This document shows, piece by piece, positions 1 to 8,107 of a stretch of 10,909 nucleotides of DNA. This DNA comes from Diplocarpon mali (taxonomy: Eukaryota > Ascomycota > Leotiomycetes > Helotiales > Drepanopezizaceae), in the NCBI GenBank assembly GCA_024741835.1, contig JAENRP010000667.1, forward strand, positions 1 to 10,909, read 5' to 3'. How positions within the stretch are numbered: the stretch's first letter is position 1; each line of letters begins with the position of its first letter. A program made the translations under genes and the position numbers. Under the pieces are notes generated by a model. It was given only the letters and a program-made list of their open reading frames with translations. It was not told where the DNA came from and did no database searches.

Positions 1-468
1 GGAAGCTTGGGAGGGAGACGGGGGGGATGGGGATGGTCCAGCGGGAGGAGATGGGCATTCTTGCGGGGTTTGGGTATGTATCTATGTTGCTATAGGGGCG
101 AGGCTGGTGTGAGAGGAGGTGGGAAAACTATGTTCTCAGCTTCTCCGCTTATCATCCTATGGTTTTCGCGAGATTGATAAACTGGGTGCAGTGGGACAGG
201 TCGATGTGAACAGATGGACGCAACAAGACAAAATGAACGGGAGAAAAAGACAAGACGGATATAACAAACAGAACACGGGAGTAAGAAGCAAGCTTGAAAG
301 GCACCCCGGACCGACCTGAAGTGTGGGGTAGCTCTGCCACCGTGCCAGACTGAGCCGAGGCGTTTGGACATTTGCACTGGTGGTGCTGATGCCGAGCCAG
401 CCAGGAATTCGACTCGGTGCTACGTAGGCATATACAGGAAACAAAACTGCTTGCCGGGAGGAGGGACA

Positions 469-484
469 GATTGATTGATTGATT
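469..484. repeat. GATT tetranucleotide microsatellite, four copies
   Basis: Four perfect tandem GATT units followed by GG. A related shorter tract starts at 1951 (GATTGATTGATGATGACTGATT), in the leader region of the DUF2985-type gene. Confidence 0.9.
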
Positions 485-610
485 GGTAATTTGTACTCTT
501 CATGCTCTTATGCGAGACTGGTTTGCGGAAGAGATGAGCAAGAAGATATTACCGGGTGGAGTAGCGAGGATGGAAGGTTGCGCGACGAGGATACGAACCG
601 ATAGCCTCAT

Positions 611-762
611 AGTCACGTGGACGTGAATCTGCGAGACAGCCCGAACGTCGACATATCTGCGCCCTTTTCTGTATTCCAAAGCTTGAAAGCCCGGCTCCCC
701 AGATCAACTCTACTCGCCCATCTCATCTAAGAGCCCAGACATCCAGTAGGACAAGTCACGTG
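611..762. promoter_or_regulatory. pair of AGTCACGTG boxes (bHLH-type E-boxes)
   Basis: The same 9-mer, AGTCACGTG, occurs at 611-619 and 754-762, 143 bp apart. GTCACGTG fits the RTCACRTG site known for yeast Cbf1-type bHLH factors. Both lie about 1.5 kb upstream of the first ATG, so which gene they would serve is unclear. The match is to a short motif only. Confidence 0.3.
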
Positions 763-1595
763 TTGTGATACTTCCAGGACATATTGACACGTCGGCGAAC
801 CTCCGCGAATGGCGCAATTGACCCCGATGCAGCAGTATACCCACGTTTTGGGATCAAGATGAACTATCGAGAGCCCCGAGCGCTGGATAAAAGGTGCTGC
901 AGGGGAGCCAGGGGCCGAGGGGAAAGCGGGTATTTTTGGTATCAAGCAAGACGACATACGAAAAAGAACAATAACAGCAGAAGGCCGAGAAGGAAGCGTG
1001 ATTCTATGTCCTTGAATGATGCTGTGTTGCGTCGAGCATGATTGTTTGAGAGATATACAAAGCAGAGCAGGAGGAGTCGGCGGAACGGATTTGAAGTGGA
1101 TGTATAAACAGCATGTCAGAGTGGTTTCGTCTGTAATGCATTTTGTTATCTGGGAAGGGCACGCGGCAGGAAAACAACACCCCCTCCTGCACATCCTGCA
1201 TAGTAAGCAGTAGATTATGACATATGTTGCATCTGCTCCACTCTCTTTCCCCGACCCCTTGTCAAGAGGCTAGTAAGAATGGAGAGTGAGGTATAGCCAA
1301 AATATGTTGTTGTCTGAGTAGGATTGCCTCTTGCAGGGCATTTGTTTGATGCTGGTGAGGAGAGAGGCATTCATGAGGGCAGCAAGTATGGAACTAGGGG
1401 TCAGACTTGAGTGGTCCACCCTAGGAAAGATAATTGAAATTGTTGACATGAAAATATGAATCGCATCAACGGCATTGATGTGCTTGGAGATGGACGCCAG
1501 CCTTGATTTGTGATCCTTTCTGCTCAAGTGGCGCCAGCTAACTCGAGTTGAGAAAGACATCTCCGGCGTCGATTATTTAGAAACGAGTCCCGGCG

Positions 1596-1655
1596 GCTGG
1601 CTGAGGTTGTTGACGTTCGAAACACCCCCCCGCCGCGCATCTGAACCTCAGCAGC
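1596..1655. repeat. inverted repeat, 9-bp perfect arms extendable to 12 bp
   Basis: GCTGAGGTT (1600-1608) is complementary to AACCTCAGC (1644-1652). Allowing one bulged G at 1599 adds GCT/AGC, giving 12 pairs around a 35-nt loop. It lies about 0.6 kb before the DUF2985-type ATG and could be a hairpin, a binding site or the remnant of a small element. Confidence 0.6.
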
Positions 1656-1718
1656 ACCACATTGCCCGTGGCGCTGTTAATCTCGGCGGTTAATCCCTGG
1701 GCGCGCGAAACTGACCAG

Positions 1719-1730
1719 CCGGATATCCGG
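1719..1730. promoter_or_regulatory. perfect 12-bp palindrome CCGGATATCCGG
   Basis: The 12-mer is its own reverse complement and contains CGG-N4-CCG, the inverted-triplet layout bound by fungal Zn(II)2Cys6 regulators. It lies 499 bp before the DUF2985-type ATG. The palindrome is directly visible; its use as a binding site is inferred. Confidence 0.35.
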
Positions 1731-1807
1731 GCTCCATAGCTTGAATATACTAAGTATTAGTACGTAGCATACCACCTATATGATTTGTACTCAAGCTTTC
1801 CGGAGCC
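1730..1807. repeat. imperfect inverted repeat with nested dyad
   Basis: GGCTCC-AT-AGCTTGA (1730-1744) faces TCAAGCT-TTCC-GGAGCC (1791-1807): 7 and 6 pairs separated by a small asymmetric internal loop. The 46-nt AT-rich loop holds a second dyad, TACTAA-GTA-TTAGTA (1748-1762). It abuts the CCGGATATCCGG palindrome, so 1719-1807 is almost wholly made of symmetric elements. No target-site duplication or other mobile-element hallmark was recognised. Confidence 0.5.
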
Positions 1808-1833
1808 ACGGTTGCATGCAGATCGCGGCCGAT

Positions 1834-1839
1834 TATATA
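1834..1839 (+). promoter_or_regulatory. TATATA, possible TATA box of the DUF2985-type gene
   Basis: TATATA sits in a locally AT-rich patch 390 bp before the ATG. If it directs initiation, the leader would be roughly 350 nt and would carry the upstream AUGs listed separately. Many fungal promoters lack a TATA box, so this is a weak call. Confidence 0.25.
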
Positions 1840-1871
1840 CTTCGTATCTTCAGCTCCAGCCGCCATTGTTG

Positions 1872-2331
1872 ATGCTCGACGGTCGCTCGGCCGGGGGAAG
1901 CACTGCAGCTCGTGAGGCATAGAGCAACATCGGGGATCTCAGCATCGAGCGATTGATTGATGATGACTGATTCGACCTCGACGTGAGATGGGATTCCCAG
2001 GTGGATGGACAGCCAAGTGCCCGCTTACGGACAAGTCTCGGCTGTTTACAAGCGGCCGCGGATGACGTACTCACAAGCCTCCTACCCTGCTAGCAAAAGG
2101 CCTGGTTCCGCCCCCAGCAGAAGGCTTCAAGCGCTCTCTCAATACGCCCCGAAGACTCTGCGCCTGGGCTGCATCTCCAGGTCGTCGACAGTCGCGTACA
2201 ATCCCACCCAGCACATCCCGACATTCCAATGGCCGACAGCAACAACTCCCTCACTGTCCCCGACCCAAATCCGTACTTCCAGGACGCTGTGCCCGGACGG
2301 CAGCGCGCCAACTCGGCGCGCTCCGGCTTGA
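1872..2331 (+). promoter_or_regulatory. upstream ORFs in the leader of the DUF2985-type gene
   Basis: Three AUG-started frames precede the main start: 1872-1922 (17 codons with stop), 1988-2065 (26 codons with stop) and 2005-2331 (108 residues). The last runs past the main ATG at 2229 in another frame. If the transcript begins upstream of these AUGs they would lower initiation at the main start; if it begins after 2062, or a leader intron removes them, they are irrelevant. Confidence 0.3.
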
Positions 2332-4358
2332 CGCCCGTCGCGGAGAACGGCGTCTTGGGAGATTTCGGCAGCAATGGCTGCGACAGCCCAGCCCGACCCA
2401 GGAGCTACGACGGCCGACCGAGTATACGGATCCGCAGGCTATCGTCGGTGCAGAATGCAGTGCCCGGTGCGTGCCCGGTAGAGGACAGCAGGGCGGAGGA
2501 CTTTGCGCCGAGGAGGAGGAGCATGTCGGATCCGCAGAGAACAGGGACGACGCTGCCACCGAGGACGGCAGCGAGGGACTCGTACATGCCCGAACTGAGG
2601 GAGGAGGGCAGGCCTTCGACGGCGATGATGCCTGGGAAGTCGAAGGCTGGGGAGCCAACTGCTCCCGCGGCGAGTGAGGGGAGTTCGAGGTGGAGGCCGT
2701 TGAGGAGGGCGAAGACTAGCATCGCGGCCGAAAAAGAGAGGGAGGCGGGGAGGGAGAGAAGAGCGAGCAATCAGCACACGGAGTATGAGGAGGAGTTGGT
2801 GGATCTGCTGGATCTTGTTGGTAAGTACTGCCCGGCTACTACATCTCTCTGCAGACATTAACAGCGACAGATCCCGAGGTATCAACCCTCCAAACTCTCA
2901 CCAACGTGCAGAATTCCCTGTTCGTTCCCGACCTGGGCAGATACCTCAATCGGCGGCCGACTTACAACCTCACCAAACGACCGACGCAGGCGAATAGCAA
3001 TACATCGAGCGACGACGATACGGGACCTGACATCCCTCCCCAGGTTGAGATCCGCCCCACGGCTCAACGCTCGGATACTGGTGCGACGCTGAACACGATC
3101 TCTTCGAACGTAAACGAGAAATACTATGCCGTGCTACCGCACGGCGTGCGGCTCCCGGGCTGGAGCGAGGAGGAGAAGTTGGAGCTTAATGATCACGTGC
3201 GGCACATGTTACATTCGCGGCGGTCGAAATTCAAAAGGAGTATGAAGGGCTTCAAACAGTACGTTTCGAAGCGTAGGTCTCACTGCCCTCAGCTGCGCCA
3301 ACCTCAACTGACGAGCACAGCTCTTGGATTTTTCGTCACTCTCTACGCGGTGTCTATCACCGCTTTCGGACTCGCGTGGGTTCTTTTCTTAATCGGTAGG
3401 TTCCCAGTCTGCGCTCCTCTCACTTCCCAGAGCACACTTATCAGGACCAAAAACTTACCCAGCAGGCTGGATCAACGTCGGCGGCTCCCGCGAAGACTAT
3501 ATTGTTAATATAATCGACAATGTCCTCGTCGCCCTCTTCGCCGTCATGGGCGACGGGCTTGCCCCCTTTCGCGCGATTGACACCTACCACATGTGCTTTA
3601 TCGCCCACTACCACCACCTCACATGGCGGCTCCGGCGGGAGAAATCCCTCCCAAGACTCGCCAACGACAACGACCTGCCCGCCGTACAACCAGAGGAGGT
3701 CGTCGATGTCGAGAAACAAGAGTTTTCCGTCTTATCTCCCAAGCAGGTTGAGAAGCTGCAGCACCACCAGAAGAAGTTTGCAAGAAGCCATAGTTTCTAC
3801 AAACCACACGAGACGGGCACGCATTACGCCTTTCCCCTGCGCCTCCTCGTCGCCATCGTCGTCCTGCTCGACTGCCACTCTTTGCTCCAGATCGCATTGG
3901 GGGCGTGCACCTGGGGGATCTCGTACCACGTCCGGCCGTTCGCGCTCACGACCGTGATCCTGTGCTGCAGCATCACGGTCAATATCACAGCCGGCGTCCT
4001 CATTACGATCGGTGACCACAAGACGCGGAAGAAGGACGTCCGGGAGAAGATGATCCGGCAGGATATGACGGCCGATGCGATCAAGAAGGTCGAGAAGAAG
4101 CGGCGGCATGAGCTGAAGGCTGCGGGGATCATCAGAGACGGGGAGCACAAGGAGTCGGCGCTTGACATGAGGCAGGAGGCGCACGAGGAGAGCGAGGTGT
4201 TGAGGGTAACGGACCCCGGGGCGGATGCGCTGGTCAGGGGGTTGAAAAGGAGGAAGAGTGAGGCCGGGGAGAAGGAGGCCGGGGACAGGGACGAGGGGAA
4301 GAAAGAAGAGGAGACTGGAGGTGGAAGTATAAACAGGTTAGAAGAGAAGCCAGTCTAG
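2229..4358 (+). CDS. DUF2985-type fungal integral membrane protein (four exons)
   Basis: Predicted exons are 2229-2820, 2871-3272, 3321-3395 and 3466-4358, which join in frame to 653 residues ending in TAG. The start is the first in-frame ATG after an in-frame TAG at 2091-2093; its context is mediocre (C at -3, G at +4). Residues 1 to about 190 are charged, Ser/Pro/Arg-rich and probably disordered. Residues 198-228 hold a conserved-looking block (DPEVSTLQTLTNVQNSLFVP, then GRYLNRRPTYNL). Hydrophobic segments lie near 333-357, 372-385 (weaker), 480-505 and 515-538. Between them are WINVGG (358-363), GDGLAPFRAIDTYHM (385-399), HYHHLTWRLRRE (404-415) and FYKPHET (467-473). Residues 539-653 form a Lys/Glu-rich, probably helical tail. 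The order of these blocks matches what I recall of the fungal DUF2985 family (PF11204), whose function is unknown. It likely sits in a membrane; which one is not visible. The EGF-like gene converges on it about 1.07 kb downstream. I am confident of the gene, fairly confident of the family, and the splice sites rest on frame and motif continuity. Confidence 0.9.
2821..2870 (+). other. intron 1 of the DUF2985-type gene (50 nt)
   Basis: The donor is GTAAGT and the acceptor is CAG at 2868-2870; ATTAAC at 2857-2862 is a possible branch site, though close to the acceptor. An earlier acceptor at 2853-2854 would put the next exon in the wrong frame. Using the 2870 acceptor joins ...LLDLV to DPEVSTL..., which restores the conserved block. 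Read-through would reach a stop within about 50 nt, so retention would truncate the protein before its membrane region. Confidence 0.85.
3273..3320 (+). other. intron 2 of the DUF2985-type gene (48 nt)
   Basis: The donor is GTAGGT, a CTGAC-like branch site lies at 3308-3312, and the acceptor is ACAG ending at 3320. Splicing joins ...YVSK to PLGFFVTLYAV..., which fits the start of the first membrane segment. A second GT at 3277 would shift the frame. The intron is a multiple of three and has no in-frame stop, so it could be mistaken for coding sequence or be retained without truncation. Confidence 0.8.
3396..3465 (+). other. intron 3 of the DUF2985-type gene (70 nt)
   Basis: The donor is GTAGGT and the acceptor is GCAG ending at 3465; CTTAC near 3454 is a possible branch site. 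Splicing joins ...WVLFLIG to WINVGGSREDYIV.... Without splicing the frame stops at 3506-3508, so a retained form would end just after the first membrane segment. Confidence 0.85.
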
Positions 4359-5431
4359 AAATCTCCGATGGCGTAGAGTATTGTCGGTCGAGACCGTCTT
4401 CTTCACCTCTCCCAATGCAGAGTTGGATACGAAGAGATATATTTTTGATGATTGATGAACGAATACTCAATCTATGCTGAATATCATAGCATGCTCTAAT
4501 ACCATACCATTCCCAACAGTAATCCTGTAAACCTGTGTGTATACCTGTTTCCCAGCGGCCTGCTCGTTTTCCGTACATCTACTCTGGGACTCACCATTCC
4601 CTTGGTCTTTTATTTTATCTTTTCCCTCGTCTCTTGATATGCTTCTCTGAACCGTCCATCTGCATCTCACCTCTTCCCATAGCATCCTCATCAGCAGAAA
4701 CGATCTGATAATGACTTGCATAGACAACCCATAGAAACACGCGCTCACACAGTAAGTGCAGGTAGGCATGTCCTGGCTCTGGTCACGAGGCGCGATGGGA
4801 AATGGAACTGGAACTGGAATGGGAGATTCAGCGCGGTTTCGTCTCTGCCGTACATGTATGTATGCTTGCTTTGGGAAACTGGTGACTGATGAAGGAGGAG
4901 GGAGGAAGATGGCAACACGCTTCTCTCTGGCTCTCTGCAGGCATGAAGAGTCACTTGTAATTGTATTTCAATTTGAATCTGAGTAGCCGCGTTTGCTGCA
5001 TTTCGGATGTCTGGGCCGAGTGGGGGGGGGCGGTGGGTGGAGAGGGAGGCTCACGCTCGCGGTCGTGCTCACTCGTGCAGCTTGCCCGTGGGGGGGGCTG
5101 CGTTTGTCGATCCATTCCAGTCCCATTCCCATCCGACGGACAGGTGAGCAGGGAGGGAACCTCGACACAACGTCACAAAGACACGCACGCGACGGGGAAG
5201 AGTCGGCGGTGGTATACAGTATGTAGAATAAGATAACACAAAATAGCGGCGTCCGCTGGGATGAAGGTATGTACACTATGATTCTTCTCGAGATCGAGCA
5301 GGTGTTCCGGCACGCGACCATGCTAGCTGGTGCGGTTGATTATTTCCATCTCCGTCCTTTCCTCTCCCCGCTCAGATGGATCGTACCCTCCCCTCTCCTT
5401 CAGCTCCCCTCCCCTTCAGCTCCCCTCCCCT
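4359..5431. other. convergent intergenic region (3' ends of both genes)
   Basis: No supportable coding region lies here. An AT-rich stretch at about 4430-4500, with TATAT at 4437, is the likeliest 3' end of the left-hand gene. On the minus strand, AATAAT (5339-5344, read in reverse) lies about 90 nt past the stop of the EGF-like gene and is a candidate polyadenylation element. TGGAAY repeats three times at 4803-4820. Runs of nine G (5022-5030) and eight G (5090-5097) occur. Both end-of-gene assignments are inferences. Confidence 0.5.
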
Positions 5432-5438
5432 TCAGCTC
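5391..5438. repeat. 16-bp tandem repeat, three copies, over the stop codon of the EGF-like gene
   Basis: Units 5391-5406, 5407-5422 and 5423-5438 read CCCTCYCCTTCAGCTC; the last two are identical and the first differs at one base. The EGF-like gene's stop (TCA on this strand, 5432-5434) lies inside the third copy, so the gene's last codons and the DNA just beyond are repeat-derived. Confidence 0.9.
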
Positions 5439-8053
5439 CCCACGCCCGTCCCCCCCACGCCCCCCATCCCGACATCTACCCAGCCGCCGACGAGATCGAC
5501 CGTGTTCCCCCCGCCCACGCTCACGTTCCGCGCCGCCAGGTTCGTGGGGCGATCCAGCTCCAAGAAGCCCTCCAGCGCGCCGTGCGCCGTGACGGCCGTC
5601 TCGAACGTCTGCTGCTGCAGGATGTAGAGCAGCGCCACGCGCGAGAAGTCCAGCACCGCATCCGTCACGGCGAGGTCGGCGTTGGGGTCGTGCGGCTCCG
5701 TGCCGGCCGCTGGGGTCGTCGAGGGGGTCGGGGGAGCTTGGGGGGGGGAGGCGCCAGGCGGCATGGGCGCCGGCGTGGAGGAGTCGTAGATGAGCGAGTG
5801 CAGCGTCGCCACCGCGCCCGGCGCCGCCCGGGTCGGGGTCCCCGAGGGGGTCGCCACCTGCCGCTTCTCGCTCGCCACGCTGCCGCCCGCGCTCCCCATA
5901 AACGTGACGAGCGCGTTCTCCGTGGCGCAGCTCGCGTTCGCGTCGTTGAAGCGGGCCAGGATCGTCTCTTGGTCCAGCGGGATGGAGAAGTTGCGCGCGC
6001 CGACGAGGAGCCGGGAGATGGCGTCCCCCATCGTCGCGTTGGACGCCGCGGAGCAGCCGGTGGAGCTGGCCTCCGAGCAGGTGCTCCCGCTGAACCCGTT
6101 GGTGCAGATGCACGCGCACCCGCGCTCGTCCAACGTCGACGTGCCGCCGTTCTGGCACGAGGTGGCCGGGGCCACGGCGCAGCTGGACGCGTCGGCCGGG
6201 GCCGCGCGGGATGGGGCGTCGCCGGCCTTGTCGAGGACGAGGAACTTGACTGGGATGACGATCGCGGCCGCGACGACGGCGAGGAGGACGAGCAGCACGA
6301 GGATGAAGCCCCAGCAGGGGAGGCCGCAGCACCTCCGCCGCGGCGTCGGCTGGTGTTGGTCGGCGGGGTCGCGGGGGTGCGAGTCCGAGGAGGAGCCCTG
6401 GCTCGTGGGCCAGTGGGACGTCGGGCGGTCGCCCGGGACGCCCGCGTGCGCGGTGGCATGCGGAAAGGCGTCGAGCGTTCCCGCCCGGCCGAATCTCGCT
6501 TTGGGGCCGGTGGGCACTTGGGTCTGCATGTTAGCCGAGTTGCGGCCTCCTCGGGAGGCGCGGGGGAAAGGGGGGCGCGGCTTACGGCCAATCTCCTTGA
6601 AGTCACCATTGCTGGGGAAATCATTCCACGCCATCCGGCTCGCCGGCCTCTTGCCCCGGTCGATCATGGAAGCCAACCTCGTCGCGCGTTTGATCAAGTC
6701 CGACAGGCTGGTCAGACTGCCCCGCGCCTCCGCGTTCCGCACGGCATCCAGGTTCAGCCGGGGCGGCCGGTGTGCGGCCGGGGCGTCGCCGGCGCTCTCC
6801 CCAGGGCTCGGCGTCCGGTTGGGGCCCGGGCTGGGAGAGTGGAGGGAGCTGGCGGCGTGGTACGCGCCCAGCATGGCCGTCGGGCTCGGGTCGCGCTCGC
6901 ACGCCGGCGCGGCGTCGGCCAGAGCCAGCGATTCCTCGGACTTGTCGATGAGGCCGGTCCCGCTGGCGAGGGGTGACGCGCTGTGGCCGATCGTCGGCCA
7001 CGCGCTGTGCCGCGGCTCGAGGCCCATCTCCTTCTGGGCCGCGGACAGGGGCGTGCCGGCCCGTTCTAGGTTCGCCATCTGGATGGGCTTCTGCTCTGGC
7101 GCCGGGGCCGCTCGGGGTTCGAGGCGCTCGATGCTCCGCGTGTTGATCATCGACGGCTTCGCTCGGCGGCCGAAACTCGCGCTGCGGATCAGGCCCCTCT
7201 CGTCGTCGTGGTCGTCTCCCGAGGCCCGCGAGTCCCGGCCCTCGTCTTCGATGCTGGGAGAGCGGTCGAACGACCTGCGCTCGCGGGCCTCGTCCTTCTC
7301 CTCGTCGTCCTCGTCGGGAGCGTAGCGCTGCGAACTCGAGTCCCAGCTCGTGGGGATGGCGGCGCTGGAGGCGTACGAGACGTGCGGCGTCGCTCGCGGA
7401 CTCTCTTCTGGGATGGGGGAGACGAAAGAGGCTCGCGAGTAGTACGACGACACGCCCCGGCGCGAGCTCGGCGGCGGTCCGAGGTGGGCGGTCCGCCGCG
7501 TCACGACGGGCGGCACGGGGATGGGGAAATCGGGGATGGATCCTGCCGACGAGAGGGAGGTCTGGGTCAAGGGCGACGCGGTGATGGGCGACGCGTCCTC
7601 GTCTTCTTCCGTCGAGGTGCCCCCGTGCTGCAGCGGGCTGTGGATCTCCGGGCTGTACTGGGACGTCGGCGACTCCACCTCCAGCTGCGAGATATCAAAC
7701 GCGATCGGCACCTGGCTGGGCCGCGGTGGTCTCGGGGGGGCGCGTCCCCGCCCTGGCCGCGGGTGGTTCTGCCGCGGACCTGGCTCGGTCACGACGGGCA
7801 GCGGCCACTGCTGCTGCACCTGGGTCGGTCTCGAGATCGCCGCTCCCGGGGGAGGATGCCGACCAGCCCTCCCCGGGAGCGCGATCGGCATCGGTGGTCG
7901 CGGTCTGGCCTGCGGATTCGGTGCCGCCATCCGCGGCGGCAGCAGCATGTCCGGGTACGGCACGGCCGGGGTCCTCTCCCCCCCTCTCGGCGCGGATCCG
8001 TTGCCCGCCGCCCGAGGAATCCGGGACGGGGGCTGCCATGGCCGATTGCTCAT
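5432..8053 (-). CDS. EGF-like domain, single-pass (type II) membrane protein, fungal proline-rich family
   Basis: A single uninterrupted ORF of 873 residues. The ATG follows an in-frame TGA at 8141-8143 with no other in-frame ATG between, and has A at -3. Residues 1 to about 570 are Pro/Ser/Arg-rich and probably disordered, with two ordered-looking blocks: 195-218 (PSSRRGVSSYYSRASFVSPI, then PEES) and 446-470 (SLTSLSDLIKRATRLASMID, then RGK). RRRCC at 572-576 precedes one hydrophobic segment at about 583-602. Beyond it is an EGF-like module, CQNGG at 633-637, with Cys at 633, 646, 648, 650 and 659, flanked by Cys 625 and 667. A conserved-looking region follows (AISRLLVGARNFSIPLDQET at 678-697; ALLYILQQQTFETAVTAHGA later). 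Sequons NAT 672, NFS 688, NAS 706 and NVS 843 all lie C-terminal to the anchor, and basic residues before it favour a cytosolic N terminus and an external EGF side. This matches fungal proteins often named EGF-like or basic proline-rich, of unknown function; a surface or wall-sensing role would be a guess. The C-terminal tail is Gly/Val-rich and ends inside a tandem repeat. Confidence 0.9.
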   Translation of the reverse strand: MSNRPWQPPSRIPRAAGNGSAPRGGERTPAVPYPDMLLPPRMAAPNPQARPRPPMPIALPGRAGRHPPPGAAISRPTQVQQQWPLPVVTEPGPRQNHPRPGRGRAPPRPPRPSQVPIAFDISQLEVESPTSQYSPEIHSPLQHGGTSTEEDEDASPITASPLTQTSLSSAGSIPDFPIPVPPVVTRRTAHLGPPPSSRRGVSSYYSRASFVSPIPEESPRATPHVSYASSAAIPTSWDSSSQRYAPDEDDEEKDEARERRSFDRSPSIEDEGRDSRASGDDHDDERGLIRSASFGRRAKPSMINTRSIERLEPRAAPAPEQKPIQMANLERAGTPLSAAQKEMGLEPRHSAWPTIGHSASPLASGTGLIDKSEESLALADAAPACERDPSPTAMLGAYHAASSLHSPSPGPNRTPSPGESAGDAPAAHRPPRLNLDAVRNAEARGSLTSLSDLIKRATRLASMIDRGKRPASRMAWNDFPSNGDFKEIGRKPRPPFPRASRGGRNSANMQTQVPTGPKARFGRAGTLDAFPHATAHAGVPGDRPTSHWPTSQGSSSDSHPRDPADQHQPTPRRRCCGLPCWGFILVLLVLLAVVAAAIVIPVKFLVLDKAGDAPSRAAPADASSCAVAPATSCQNGGTSTLDERGCACICTNGFSGSTCSEASSTGCSAASNATMGDAISRLLVGARNFSIPLDQETILARFNDANASCATENALVTFMGSAGGSVASEKRQVATPSGTPTRAAPGAVATLHSLIYDSSTPAPMPPGASPPQAPPTPSTTPAAGTEPHDPNADLAVTDAVLDFSRVALLYILQQQTFETAVTAHGALEGFLELDRPTNLAARNVSVGGGNTVDLVGGWVDVGMGGVGGTGVGS

Positions 8054-8101
8054 CTTGAACGCTGCCTCGATGCCGACCTGACGAAGACTGAAGTGATGGG
8101 G

Positions 8102-8107
8102 ATATAA
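8102..8107 (-). promoter_or_regulatory. TTATAT, possible TATA element of the EGF-like gene
   Basis: Read on the minus strand this is TTATAT within CCTTATATCCCC, about 48 bp before the ATG. That is close, leaving only a very short leader, so initiation may instead lie farther upstream in the purine-rich tract (CT-rich on the minus strand) around 8890-8935. Weak call. Confidence 0.2.

Larger units (their letters stand above)
1..1559. other. intergenic region with no supportable gene
   Basis: Short ORFs occur on both strands, the longest being 155 codons on the minus strand (727-1194), but none shows a domain, a signal or membrane pattern, or codon use like the two real genes. The stretch holds a GATT microsatellite and two AGTCACGTG boxes. 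It may include the untranslated end of a gene lying to the left; the sequence alone cannot show this. Confidence 0.55.

Noticed and set aside
469..484. GATT repeats considered as a CRISPR-like or phased regulatory array
   Set aside because: Four short units without spacers form an ordinary microsatellite; no CRISPR would be expected in a fungal nuclear genome.
727..1194. 155-codon minus-strand ORF rich in Cys and Ser
   Set aside because: There is no signal peptide, no regular cysteine spacing and no recognisable domain; its promoter context is also unsupported.
2785..2997. Alternative frame after intron 1 using the earlier acceptor at 2853-2854
   Set aside because: It leads to a stop soon after and loses the conserved block DPEVSTL...NRRPTYNL that the 2870 acceptor restores.
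5330..6976. 548-codon plus-strand ORF (and another, 511 codons, at 5790-7325) opposite the EGF-like gene
   Set aside because: They are shadows of the GC-rich antisense gene: translations are Arg/Gly/Ala-rich with no domain, while the minus-strand frame is longer and has a membrane anchor, an EGF-like cysteine pattern, sequons and family motifs.
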